NCBI GenBank assembly: GCA_937920345.1
Contig: CALGVA010000077.1
Span: 1 to 62,162 of the forward strand
From: an uncultured Lachnospiraceae bacterium
GTDB taxonomy: Bacteria; Bacillota; Clostridia; Lachnospirales; Lachnospiraceae
DNA length: 62,162 nucleotides
Direction: 5' to 3'
The notes under the pieces are model-generated. The model had not been told where the DNA came from. It searched no databases and was given only the letters and a program-made list of their open reading frames with translations. Each line of letters starts with the position of its first letter. Position 1 is the stretch's first letter. Made by a program: the position numbers and the translations under genes. Below, piece by piece: positions 29,096 to 37,055 of the stretch.

Positions 29096-29381
29096 AGCGC
29101 CTCCTTCCGATACAACACCCGCACAATCTCTGATACCATTATCCAGCATCCGGCATAAGTGCGGATACACATTTCTACTGACTTTACTTTTACACTGTTC
29201 TTCCCTATAATTAAAATTGGCTTTAGTCATTATTCATTATAGGAAACCTGTACTGGTCTGCACAATATCGCAAACCGATTTTCAAGCACATGTTTGTATC
29301 ATATTCGGGAATATACAACATTACCGCGGGCAGACCTGTCAGGAACCGTCCGGTACGACGGAAACGGAGAATCTTACTCTT
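29096..29381. other. Divergent control region of the galactanase locus
   Basis: 286 bases between the cytoplasmic GH53 gene (-) and the AraC regulator (+). A possible - strand promoter is TTGTGC (29265-29260), 18 bases, TATAAT (29241-29236). AraC binding half-sites could not be identified by eye. No further gene is seen. Confidence 0.4.
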
Positions 29382-30449
29382 ATGGAAAAATATACCACCC
29401 CCGACATGCGGGAATCTTTAGACAGCCGCAACTCCTCTATTAACATCCAGAACGGTGAGAGCGACTTCGGCCGCTTTTACAGTATGAACGTCCCCTTTCA
29501 GGTCACGCTGGAATGCTGCGATGCCTCCGGACCGGAGGGGTATGTGAATGTAGTCACACTGTCCTTTGAGAAAGCTGTCCTGTATCAGGAGTCTCTCGCC
29601 GTAAAGAATTATTCCTACGCAAAAAATGCGCCCCACTACCATGACTTCTTTGAATTTGTAGTCGTGCTGGAAGGAAGTCTTATCCAGAGAATAGAGGGAA
29701 AAGACTATCTGTATACGGCAGGTTCCTGCTGCCTGATCAACAGGAGCCTGCGCCATCTGGAACATTATCAGTCCGATTGTAAGATTCTGTATATCGGTCT
29801 GTCTCCGGAGTTTATGGCAGGACTGTTTGAATCTGTTCAGGGTTCTCCTTTTCCGGGTGAAAAAACAATCTGTGAAAGCCCGGTCTACCATTTCATCACC
29901 GACGATCTGAAAACCCCGGGCAAGCGTGCATATCTTGACTTTATTCCATCCTACCAGAATCACCGGTTCACGCAGCACCTGCATACCCTGAGTGAAGAAA
30001 TCGTGCACACGCTTCTGTATCCGAAATTCGGCGCGTACTATCAGATCCGCGGACTGCTCTGCGCTCTGCTGGCTGACCTGTCCTCGTCACAGTTCTATCA
30101 CTGTACCGATATCCGTCTGGACACGAACAGCGACTTCCTGCTCTTCTCCCGCATCACGCGGCTCTTCGAAGAAAGCGACGGGCGCATGACGCGTACCGAG
30201 TTAGAGCAGTACCTCAATTACAGCGGCGATTACTTGAACCGCATCGTGCACAGATACACCGGTCTGTGTCTCTACGACTACGGCATGACATTCTGTCTGA
30301 AAAAGGTGGCGCAGTGCCTGACAGAAACCGACGAATCCGTCAGCGCCATCGCGGCACGGCTCAAATTTACGAACCGCACGCACTTCTATGCGCTGTTCAA
30401 AGAAAAGTACGGCGTTACACCAAAAGAGTACCGGAAGCTGCGCGGGTGA
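29382..30449 (+). CDS. AraC-family regulator with cupin sensor domain
   Basis: 355 residues from the ATG at 29382; the open frame extends to 29217 without a good start. The N-terminal half has a cupin-like sugar-binding domain (APHYHDFFEFVVVLEGSLIQ, HYQSDCKILYIGLSPEF). The C-terminal half has two HTH motifs (LEQYLNYSGDYLNRIVHRYT, IAARLKFTNRTHFYALFKEKY, TPKEYRKL). It is divergent from the GH53 genes and likely activates them in response to a galactan breakdown product. Confidence 0.88.
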   Translation: MEKYTTPDMRESLDSRNSSINIQNGESDFGRFYSMNVPFQVTLECCDASGPEGYVNVVTLSFEKAVLYQESLAVKNYSYAKNAPHYHDFFEFVVVLEGSLIQRIEGKDYLYTAGSCCLINRSLRHLEHYQSDCKILYIGLSPEFMAGLFESVQGSPFPGEKTICESPVYHFITDDLKTPGKRAYLDFIPSYQNHRFTQHLHTLSEEIVHTLLYPKFGAYYQIRGLLCALLADLSSSQFYHCTDIRLDTNSDFLLFSRITRLFEESDGRMTRTELEQYLNYSGDYLNRIVHRYTGLCLYDYGMTFCLKKVAQCLTETDESVSAIAARLKFTNRTHFYALFKEKYGVTPKEYRKLRG

Positions 30450-30532
30450 GCACCCCGGACGGATTCACAAGATCCCCCTTGCTCCCCGCCTGTAACATAC
30501 TGTTCCTGTGATATCTGCTGAAAGGATAATCC

Positions 30533-31453
30533 ATGAAAATCGACCGCCTGTACGCCATCACCCTGTATCTTTTAAACCACGGAAAAACATCCGCAAGCGA
30601 ACTCGCCAACCATTTCGAAGTATCCCTGCGGACCATACAGCGGGACATAGACTCTCTGTGTCTGGCGGGAATCCCGGTCATCGCAACAGCGGGCGCTGCA
30701 GGCGGCTATGAAATATCTGAACGTTACAGGCTGGAGAAAGGTTTTGCCACCCCGGACGATTATTCTAATATCCGTACCGCACTTCAAGGCCTGATCTCGG
30801 CGACCGCTGACCCCGGCGCCAGACATACATTAGAAAAAATCGTCCATGCCCAGCGTCCGGACGATAACGGAATTATCTTGGATTTTTCGGTTTTACAGGA
30901 AACCGTACCGCACACTTTACAGCTGCTGCAGACCGCCGTAAGAGAAAAACGTGCCGTGGAGTTTACTTATACGAATAATAGTCAGGAGACCCGTTCCCAT
31001 ACCGTGGAACCGATCGCCGTCATCTACCGGTGGTACGCGTGGTATCTGCTGGCCTGTTCCAAAGTCAGAAATGACTACCGCACCTACAAGCTTGTGCGGA
31101 TGAGCCATGTGAGCATAACCGATATCCCCTTTACCAGAGACCACGAATCCGCAGATGCGATTCTGCACAGGATCGATCAGACTGATACCCGCCAGTACAC
31201 TGAAATACTCCTCAAATGCAGCGCAGCTGCGAAAGCACGGGTCATCGAATATCTGAAGGGAACTGTAACAGAAGAACGAGAAGACGGCGGCGCGCTGATC
31301 AGAGCAACGATCGTCGAAAACGAGCAGTTCTGGATCGGAACGCTGTTATCGCTGGGCGGCAGCGTTGAAGTAATCTCTCCTGAGAACATAAGAAAGCGGC
31401 TGCTTACGGCCGCAGAAGAAGTTGTTGCAGTATACAAATTTTCTTATTTATGA
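30533..31453 (+). CDS. HTH/WYL-domain transcriptional regulator
   Basis: 306 residues. The winged HTH of the DeoR type is at 1-60 (LANHFEVSLRTIQRDIDSLC), the WYL domain at about 140-225 (AVEFTYTNNSQE, TVEPIAVIYRWYAWYLLACS with the WYL core, YRTYKLVRMSHV), and a WCX-like C-terminus follows. WYL domains sense small ligands or nucleic acids. Site aaagga before the ATG. A second gene of this family is at 36100. It sits 84 bases after the AraC gene, in its own reading unit. Confidence 0.9.
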   Translation: MKIDRLYAITLYLLNHGKTSASELANHFEVSLRTIQRDIDSLCLAGIPVIATAGAAGGYEISERYRLEKGFATPDDYSNIRTALQGLISATADPGARHTLEKIVHAQRPDDNGIILDFSVLQETVPHTLQLLQTAVREKRAVEFTYTNNSQETRSHTVEPIAVIYRWYAWYLLACSKVRNDYRTYKLVRMSHVSITDIPFTRDHESADAILHRIDQTDTRQYTEILLKCSAAAKARVIEYLKGTVTEEREDGGALIRATIVENEQFWIGTLLSLGGSVEVISPENIRKRLLTAAEEVVAVYKFSYL

Positions 31454-31534
31454 CACGCTGTTGTCGTATATCGGGTGCTATTCTATAGCAGGATGATGAA
31501 CCTGAAAACACAACAGCGCAGAAAGGAGCTACCC

Positions 31535-32203
31535 ATGAACCCATACGAAACATGCCCTGTATTTGAAAACGAAAACTATCTGCTCAGACTGATCGAACCT
31601 GCGGATACACAGGATCTTCTTCTCGTGTATTCTGACGAGAAGGCTGTCCCCTTCTTCAACGGAGATAACTGCAACGGTGACGATTTCCACTACACTACTT
31701 TAGAGCGTATGCAGAGCGCCGTGGATTTCTGGTGTCAGGCACACCGCGAAGGATGGTTTGTCCGCTGGGTGATCCTTGACAAACATGGAAGGCGACCGGA
31801 CACCACGTCAGGTTCCGTGGATTCGGAAACCCGACGGGAAAACAGCACACCGGACTCTATGGATTCGGAAACCCGAAGCACAGGAAACACTGCAATCGGG
31901 ACGATCGAATTATTCAACCGTGAGGCAGCCGACTATTTCAACAGCTGCGCACTTCTGCGGCTCGACTTAAGAAGCGATTATGAGCGCGCCGACAGTATCT
32001 ATGAAATACTGTCTCTGATCGTGCCGCAGACTTATGAAATGTTCGGCAGCCGGATGACGGCGACCAAGGTACTGCCCTTTGCCGCAGAGCGCAAAGCCGC
32101 AGTCGAAAAGCTGGGCTTTACGCTGTCAGAAGAGGTTCTCACCGGCGGCGATGACGGAAAAGAATATAAGGATTATTATGTCCTGTCAAAATCTTCCGAT
32201 TGA
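31535..32203 (+). CDS. GNAT-family acetyltransferase with a repeated loop insertion
   Basis: 222 residues from the ATG at 31535 (aaaggag upstream). The fold is GNAT of the RimJ/RimL type: LRLIEPADTQDLLLVYSDEK at the start and IGTIELFNRE in the middle. A 30-residue Ser/Thr/Glu/Asp-rich insertion (about residues 89-120) interrupts the strand after WVILDKHGRR. It contains the motif DSETR twice, encoded by two identical 16-base tracts 42 bases apart, so it arose by in-frame duplication. Acceptor unknown. A terminator follows at 32243. Confidence 0.82.
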   Translation: MNPYETCPVFENENYLLRLIEPADTQDLLLVYSDEKAVPFFNGDNCNGDDFHYTTLERMQSAVDFWCQAHREGWFVRWVILDKHGRRPDTTSGSVDSETRRENSTPDSMDSETRSTGNTAIGTIELFNREAADYFNSCALLRLDLRSDYERADSIYEILSLIVPQTYEMFGSRMTATKVLPFAAERKAAVEKLGFTLSEEVLTGGDDGKEYKDYYVLSKSSD

Positions 32204-32242
32204 CTTCATACCCATCTTTGTACTTATCCTGCTCTGAAAACC

Positions 32243-32295
32243 ATGCCGTTGCCAGAAACCGGTTTGACAAACCACTCAGGGAACGGCATTCTTTT
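32243..32295 (+). terminator. Rho-independent terminator
   Basis: ATGCCGTT at 32243-32250 pairs with AACGGCAT at 32282-32289, with an inner GGTTTG/CAAACC pairing option, followed by TCTTTT. Confidence 0.65.
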
Positions 32296-32370
32296 CACGA
32301 CGCTTAAATGCCATGCGCTCTCCCCGATGAACCGAAAATTATTCTGATACACTTTCGACCGGCGGCCTAT

Positions 32371-33021
32371 TTACCGCTTCGCCAGCAATGTATAGGTTGC
32401 TCCCCATTTCTTCATGGTGCACACGTCTGAAAAACCCGCCTGCAGTAACACCTCCCGCTCATGATCGACCGTCAGCGGCGTATCGTAATGATAAAATTCA
32501 TCGTCTGCCAATCCCTGTTCCTGCTTCAGTTTTTTCAGATTGTCAAAGTATTCCAGTTCCAATGCCTCAGACTCCGCGAAGTAATCTGTCAGAACAAAGT
32601 ATCCGTCCTCCATAAGCGCCGCACGCAGTCTGCAGTACAACACTTCTTTCTGCACCGCCGGAAAATGGTGAAGCGATTCTACAGATACGGCAGCATGATA
32701 CTTCTCTACCCCTAACGGCTCATCAAAATACGAGCCGTGTATCAGTGTAAGTTCCTTATCGGCAAATTTCCTTCTGAGTTCCTGCAGCATATCGGCTGAC
32801 AGATCAATTCCGGTTATAGCGGCGCCATGGTTCAGCAAAAAAATTTCTTCTAATTCCAGACCGGTTCCGCACCCGAGGTCAAGAATCCTGGCGCCTTGCT
32901 GCCGGGGTAATAAAGAAGCCGTATAACAATAGAACTCCTTCGCCCCCTCTATTTCAGTTTTCATGTGCTCATCATACCCTTGCAGACGAGCCGCAAAAAA
33001 GTTCTCCATCGTTTCAAGCAT
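32371..33021 (-). CDS. Class I SAM-dependent methyltransferase
   Basis: 216 residues. Motif I is ARILDLGCGTGLELEEI (about 59-75), motif II acidic GIDLSADMLQELR, then the post-II ALMEDGYFVLTDYFAES. Ribosome site gagaggag. Small-molecule methyltransferase; no substrate can be assigned. It shares its strand with the MBL-fold gene, which ends upstream with a 43-base gap. Confidence 0.88.
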   Translation of the reverse strand: MLETMENFFAARLQGYDEHMKTEIEGAKEFYCYTASLLPRQQGARILDLGCGTGLELEEIFLLNHGAAITGIDLSADMLQELRRKFADKELTLIHGSYFDEPLGVEKYHAAVSVESLHHFPAVQKEVLYCRLRAALMEDGYFVLTDYFAESEALELEYFDNLKKLKQEQGLADDEFYHYDTPLTVDHEREVLLQAGFSDVCTMKKWGATYTLLAKR

Positions 33022-33064
33022 ATGTATGCTCCTCTCTTTTCAATTCTTAGCCTCCTGCCTGTGG

Positions 33065-33910
33065 CTATAGCGATATCCTTAATCCGTCATACGCAAACCG
33101 TATACAGTCCCGTTCTTTTTCCAGTTCTCTGTAATCGTCATACGTTTTACCCCAATCTTCCTCCAAATGTGTAATGATGACTTCCGGGATCGCATACTGT
33201 TTTCTGATATCCTCAACTTCATCCAGCGTAAACAGTTCCTTTCGCAGCGGATTATCGTCCTCTAAAACAAATCCGTCCTTCAAGACATCGCCGACGATCG
33301 TATTGCCGATGATCAGAACATCCGCGCCAGAAATTTTTTCAGATTCCGGAAAAGGTTTCACATCACAGGGCGCATAAATTACTTTTTTCCCATTGGAGGA
33401 AATAACGAATATGGCCACGTGCTCCTGTTCATCTACCGGAACCATCTCAATCCGAATACCGCCGGCTTCAAAAGTGTACGTTCCTGTTGTATATACAAGA
33501 CCTTTTGCCTCATAATATGCAAGCATTGATCCGTACTTCGTACCTTGTTGTCTAATATCTTCGAGCACCGCAGGCAGTGAGACAACTTGGATCGGATGAT
33601 CCGGTTTCTTTCCCACTGATCCGGCAAGCCAGTCCATATTCAACTGTTCGATCACACGCATTCCCATGGTATGATCGGGATCACAATGACTGTATAGAAT
33701 ATGTTCCACTTTCTGTATGCCGGCATAATTCAGCGAAGCATTGATGTCCTCCGGCGTGTCGATCAGTATATTTGCCTCTTCTATAAAAAGGCTGCAGCCC
33801 GTCCGCGCGTAAGGAATCCCCTTCAGGCGCGCCTGTGTACATACACAGCAGCTACAACATGCCCGGGGCGTACTGACACAGCCGCCAGAGCCGGTTATCA
33901 TGATGTTCAT
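33065..33910 (-). CDS. MBL-fold phosphodiesterase, PhnP-like
   Basis: 281 residues from the ATG at 33910 (aggaag before). Metallo-beta-lactamase fold with the metal motif SHCDPDHTMGM (H-x-D-x-D-H). Before it there is a Cys-rich stretch (CCSCCVCTQARLKG), which matches the structural zinc site of PhnP-type phosphoribosyl cyclic phosphodiesterases. Further metal ligands appear as YAPCDVKPF and VIITHLEEDWG. No phn genes are near, so a general cyclic-phosphate or nuclease-like role is possible. Confidence 0.8.
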   Translation of the reverse strand: MNIMITGSGGCVSTPRACCSCCVCTQARLKGIPYARTGCSLFIEEANILIDTPEDINASLNYAGIQKVEHILYSHCDPDHTMGMRVIEQLNMDWLAGSVGKKPDHPIQVVSLPAVLEDIRQQGTKYGSMLAYYEAKGLVYTTGTYTFEAGGIRIEMVPVDEQEHVAIFVISSNGKKVIYAPCDVKPFPESEKISGADVLIIGNTIVGDVLKDGFVLEDDNPLRKELFTLDEVEDIRKQYAIPEVIITHLEEDWGKTYDDYRELEKERDCIRFAYDGLRISL

Positions 33911-34004
33911 ATCTTCCTCCATTCCGAAGCATTTTGCACTGATGAAATCAATTGCGCATCAGTAATTGCACGTCAAAAAAGTGATTTAACACTCTCCATG
34001 CCTC

Positions 34005-34979
34005 TTATTTGTCATAAAATACCAGTGTCAGTCTTTCATTAATGACTTCTGTCCTGCCTGTCTGCCGATATCCCATTTTCTCATAGAGATGACAGTTTTC
34101 AGGCTCCTGCAGAATCGTGTCGAGTTCCCAGTTTTCTTTGCCGTGTATCTCTTCACACAGCCGGATCGCCTCCTGCGCAATGCCCCTCCCTCTAAATGCC
34201 GGCAATATAAACAGCGGGGAAATCCGCTTGCCTGCTCCGGGTTCTTTTCTGTCTACTATACGAATCGCACCGGCTTTCTGCTGTCCGATACAGATAAAAT
34301 AGTAAAAAGTAAATTCCTGTTTCAAACGCGCCTCGACTTTTTCCACGGTTTCACTGCCCGGATTGGTATCAAAATCCTGATATTTCTCTAACAATTCCCT
34401 GAAGGCTTCTATCTGCATGGCATGTATTTCCGCTGCGTCGCAGACATGCGCCCTTAATAACTTCGTTTCCATAGATTCTTGTGCAGGCACTCTGCATTTT
34501 TCCAGCCGATAGTGCTGTTCCTCATCCAGCTCCTTAACACCGTTTTTATGATCGTACCCTTTTTTCCGGTAAAATTCCACTGCGGTAATGGACGCCGGAA
34601 TCTCTATTCTTTCTGCTCTGAGAAACAGCGGATCGGTTTCAAGTGTATCAACGATATAGCTGCCGATCCCCTGCCCGTGTAATTCCGGCAGCACGAAGAT
34701 CGTGAGCAGTATGCTTTCCGTCGGGCTTCCCCAGAAACTGGATATGGAGCCGACGCCCGCAATCCTGTCCTCATTCCAGAACACATACACGTGCGCGTAT
34801 CCCGCCACACCCTGAAACCACTTGACATCGTGCGTGGCAGCTATTGCCTCTATCGCTTCCTCTCCGTAATCTTTCACATTTACCTCTCTGAAATTTCTGA
34901 TGATCAGATTGACGATTTCTTCCGCATTGTTCTCCTCATAGGGTTTGACAATGACTTCTGTTCCGTTTGTTAATTTCAT
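34005..34979 (-). CDS. Tandem double-GNAT acetyltransferase, controlled by an attenuator
   Basis: 324 residues from the ATG at 34979 (aaagggg before). Two GNAT domains: the first at about 1-160 with acetyl-CoA loop LPELHGQGIGSYIVDTLE, the second at about 180-324 with LPAFRGRGIAQEAIRLCEE and the C-terminal YEKMGYRQTGRTEV. Double GNAT proteins include enzymes that acetylate antibiotics, peptides and thiols. Upstream (35001-35269) lie a promoter, an 18-codon leader peptide and a set of alternative stems ending in a terminator only 22 bases before the start codon. Such control is typical of inducible antibiotic resistance genes, so a resistance enzyme is a reasonable inference; the substrate is not visible. 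Confidence 0.87.
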   Translation of the reverse strand: MKLTNGTEVIVKPYEENNAEEIVNLIIRNFREVNVKDYGEEAIEAIAATHDVKWFQGVAGYAHVYVFWNEDRIAGVGSISSFWGSPTESILLTIFVLPELHGQGIGSYIVDTLETDPLFLRAERIEIPASITAVEFYRKKGYDHKNGVKELDEEQHYRLEKCRVPAQESMETKLLRAHVCDAAEIHAMQIEAFRELLEKYQDFDTNPGSETVEKVEARLKQEFTFYYFICIGQQKAGAIRIVDRKEPGAGKRISPLFILPAFRGRGIAQEAIRLCEEIHGKENWELDTILQEPENCHLYEKMGYRQTGRTEVINERLTLVFYDK

Positions 34980-35000
34980 AAATATCCCCTTTCTAAACAC

Positions 35001-35032
35001 AAAAAAACACCAAACATACGATATGTCTGGTG
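35001..35032 (-). terminator. Leader terminator (attenuator) before the double-GNAT gene
   Basis: On the - strand, CACCA-GACATA, a 3-base loop and TATGTTTGGTG form a stem with one A/T-rich mismatch, followed by seven T. It lies between promoter and start codon in the same direction, so it must be bypassed for expression. Its 5' arm is complementary to an upstream segment (see the antiterminator at 35098-35145). Confidence 0.8.
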
Positions 35033-35097
35033 CATTTCTAAAAATTCGGCGCTTCAACAGCATTCTATATGATTCTGACTCACATTTACCGATTCCC

Positions 35098-35145
35098 GTG
35101 CACAGACATATCAGACCTACCTGCGTAACTGTGCACCCGACCGGT
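35098..35145 (-). promoter_or_regulatory. Anti-antiterminator stem and antiterminator segment
   Basis: On the - strand, GTGCACAG (35136-35129) pairs with CTGTGCAC (35105-35098), extended by ACCG/CGGT at the base. The sequence GATATGTCTG (35112-35103), which overlaps the second arm, is perfectly complementary to CAGACATATC (35029-35020), the 5' arm of the terminator. The three pairings are therefore mutually exclusive, as in classical attenuators. Confidence 0.72.
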
Positions 35146-35156
35146 TCACAATCACT

Positions 35157-35213
35157 TTAAGTACGTCTGTCATACATGTACATATAGTGCATGGTAAAAT
35201 GTAAGTTCTTCAT
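35157..35213 (-). CDS. Leader peptide, 18 codons
   Basis: MKNLHFTMHYMYMYDRRT, stop TAA. AGGAG lies 9 bases ahead of this ATG; a second in-frame ATG 6 bases upstream (35219) is too close to the site. It lies between a sigma-A-like promoter (35241-35269) and the alternative stems. The alternating Met/Tyr run (MHYMYMY) before DRR could be a stalling sequence. The stop codon is 11 bases ahead of the first stem. It resembles leader peptides of inducible resistance genes in size and placement, not in sequence. Confidence 0.65.
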   Translation of the reverse strand: MKNLHFTMHYMYMYDRRT

Positions 35214-35240
35214 TTTCATGTTCTCCTGAATTTTCTTAAT

Positions 35241-35269
35241 AAACTATCACAATTCTTTGCATGTGTCAA
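35241..35269 (-). promoter_or_regulatory. Sigma-A promoter of the attenuated double-GNAT transcript
   Basis: TTGACA (35269-35264), 17 bases, TAGTTT (35246-35241), with TG one base before the -10 box (extended -10). Confidence 0.65.
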
Positions 35270-35346
35270 GGAGGTATGGTTGAAAATCACCTGAAAATTC
35301 ATACCGAAAGATGATCTTCCAGTTGATCGGACTTTGGTCTGTCACC

Positions 35347-35841
35347 TCACCCTTGCACCACTTCGCTGAGTTTCTCCACACTGCAGCCCTTGCCTGCATA
35401 ATATTGCAGCATTTCTGCAATCTTCCGTTTGTCATAGCTGGTAATACAATCTGACAGCACATGCACGGTGTAGCCTGCCTTAGCCATATTATAGCAGGTG
35501 GATTTTACACATGCTATGGCGTCGGCACCGGCAATATAGAATTCATTGATTTCGTTCCTGCATATGAAATCGGCAAACGCTTCGCTTGTCAACGCATTTC
35601 CTTTGGTTTTCGTGAAAATGTTCCCGGATACAATCTGCATCTCCGCCACCAGTTCTTCACCACGAGTGCCCGGCTTAAAGGTTCTTGTTCCGGCTGACAG
35701 ATTATTATGCCTGATATAAACCACATGAATATTGTGGGCCGCCGCCCATTCAATGGCAGTGTTAATATTGCCGATGATTTCCTTGTAATTTTTTGTAATA
35801 TCGTTTTGAATGTCAATGACGACAAGTGCCTTGTTTTGCAT
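35347..35841 (-). CDS. Isochorismatase-family cysteine hydrolase
   Basis: 164 residues from the ATG at 35841 (ggagg upstream). Catalytic Asp in ALVVIDIQNDI (about 9), Lys in FTKTKGNALTSEAF, and Cys in IACVKSTCYNMAKAGY (about 107), the complete triad of the family. Preceded by a cis-peptide-like EFYIAGADA. It hydrolyses an amide or ester of a small molecule, for example nicotinamide-like compounds; substrate unknown. It is divergent from the WYL regulator at 36100, with an inverted-repeat element between them. Confidence 0.88.
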   Translation of the reverse strand: MQNKALVVIDIQNDITKNYKEIIGNINTAIEWAAAHNIHVVYIRHNNLSAGTRTFKPGTRGEELVAEMQIVSGNIFTKTKGNALTSEAFADFICRNEINEFYIAGADAIACVKSTCYNMAKAGYTVHVLSDCITSYDKRKIAEMLQYYAGKGCSVEKLSEVVQG

Positions 35842-35934
35842 GGTCTTCCTCCATTTTCTTTCGTTGATTTGCCTGCTCATTTATTGTAATATATAATTGT
35901 TGACAGCAATATGGCAATAATCCAAAGTTTTTTC

Positions 35935-36076
35935 TGTAACAGTTCAACCTTGCACTATTCCGCGAGTAAAATCGCTCTGTATGCGATTTTATGAGTTGTG
36001 AAAGCGCCAAAATGCGACTTTGGAGCATTTTGTGTGCATCAGGAGTGACAGTGAAGCCGAAGGCTGAACTGTTACA
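35935..36076. repeat. 142-bp element with inverted terminal repeats (MITE-like)
   Basis: The ends TGTAACAGTTCA and TGAACTGTTACA are perfect inverted repeats (14 of 15 when extended). Inside are two hairpins, AAAATCGC/GCGATTTT and CAAAATGC/GCATTTTG. The element is flanked on both sides by TTTTTC, a possible target duplication, although the tract is low in complexity. No open frame. It ends 23 bases before the ATG at 36100, in that gene's 5' region. Confidence 0.65.
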
Positions 36077-36099
36077 TTTTTCTGAAAGACGGCTGCATA

Positions 36100-37038
36100 A
36101 TGAAAATAGACAGACTTGTTAGTATTATTATGATACTTCTTAACAGAGAACGAATCGGTGCGCAGGCATTGGCAGATCTGTTTGAAGTATCGCCCCGCAC
36201 AATCTACCGGGACATAGACGCCATTAATATGGCAGGCATTCCTGTCCGCTCGACATCAGGTGTCGGCGGCGGCTTTGAAATCATGCAGGAATATAAACTT
36301 GATAAAAAGTTTTTTTCGGCGGATGAACTTTCTGCTATTTTAATGGGGCTTACCAGCCTGTCCGACCTGGTAAGGGGCGACGAACTGATTCATGCACTTG
36401 CAAAAGTCAAGAGTTTTATTCCCGCCGACAGAGCGGAAGAAATTGAATTAAAGGCTAATCAGATACGCATAGATTTAAGTGCATGGATGGGTAACAGAAA
36501 CATACAGGTATATTTAGAAATGATTAAAACGGCTTTACAGGAGCGCCGGCTGCTCTCATTTGAATATGTAGCGCACCATGGAAATAAAACCGCACGGACA
36601 GTCGAGCCGTATCAGCTTGTGCTGAAAAACAGTCACTGGTATTTCCAGGGCTACTGCTGTAAAAGAAATGATTTTCGTTTATTCAGACTGTCCCGCATAT
36701 CAAACCTGCAGATAGAAAAAGAAACTTTTCTGCCGCGGGATTTTCAAAAAACAAGTTTAAAATTCGAGGAAATCTTCGAAACCGTACCAATAAGAATAAA
36801 ACTCCGCATTCATAAATCTGTTATGGACAGGGTACTCGATTATTGTTCCTATGAACATTTTTCGCCTGCTGACGACGGATATTACATTGTTGATTTTCCA
36901 TTTATCGAGAATGATTACAACTATGATCTTCTTCTTGGTTTCGGGTCAAAATGTGAGTGTTTAGAGCCGCTGCATATCCGTACGGAGATGAAACGCAGAA
37001 TACATGAATTGGCTGCCATATATAGAAATCAGAGTTAA
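36100..37038 (+). CDS. HTH/WYL-domain transcriptional regulator
   Basis: 312 residues. HTH at 1-60 (ALADLFEVSPRTIYRDIDAIN), then the GIPVRSTSGVGGGFEI wing, and the WYL domain at about 140-230 (LSFEYVAHHGNKTARTVEPY, WYFQGYCCKRNDFRLFRLSRI). The C-terminal WCX-like part is present. Similar in plan to the regulator at 30533. Probably controls itself and the divergent isochorismatase-like gene. The start has no strong ribosome site, and the 142-bp inverted-repeat element lies directly upstream, so it may have altered its expression. Confidence 0.88.
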   Translation: MKIDRLVSIIMILLNRERIGAQALADLFEVSPRTIYRDIDAINMAGIPVRSTSGVGGGFEIMQEYKLDKKFFSADELSAILMGLTSLSDLVRGDELIHALAKVKSFIPADRAEEIELKANQIRIDLSAWMGNRNIQVYLEMIKTALQERRLLSFEYVAHHGNKTARTVEPYQLVLKNSHWYFQGYCCKRNDFRLFRLSRISNLQIEKETFLPRDFQKTSLKFEEIFETVPIRIKLRIHKSVMDRVLDYCSYEHFSPADDGYYIVDFPFIENDYNYDLLLGFGSKCECLEPLHIRTEMKRRIHELAAIYRNQS

Positions 37039-37055
37039 AAGGGAGCGCCGCTCCC

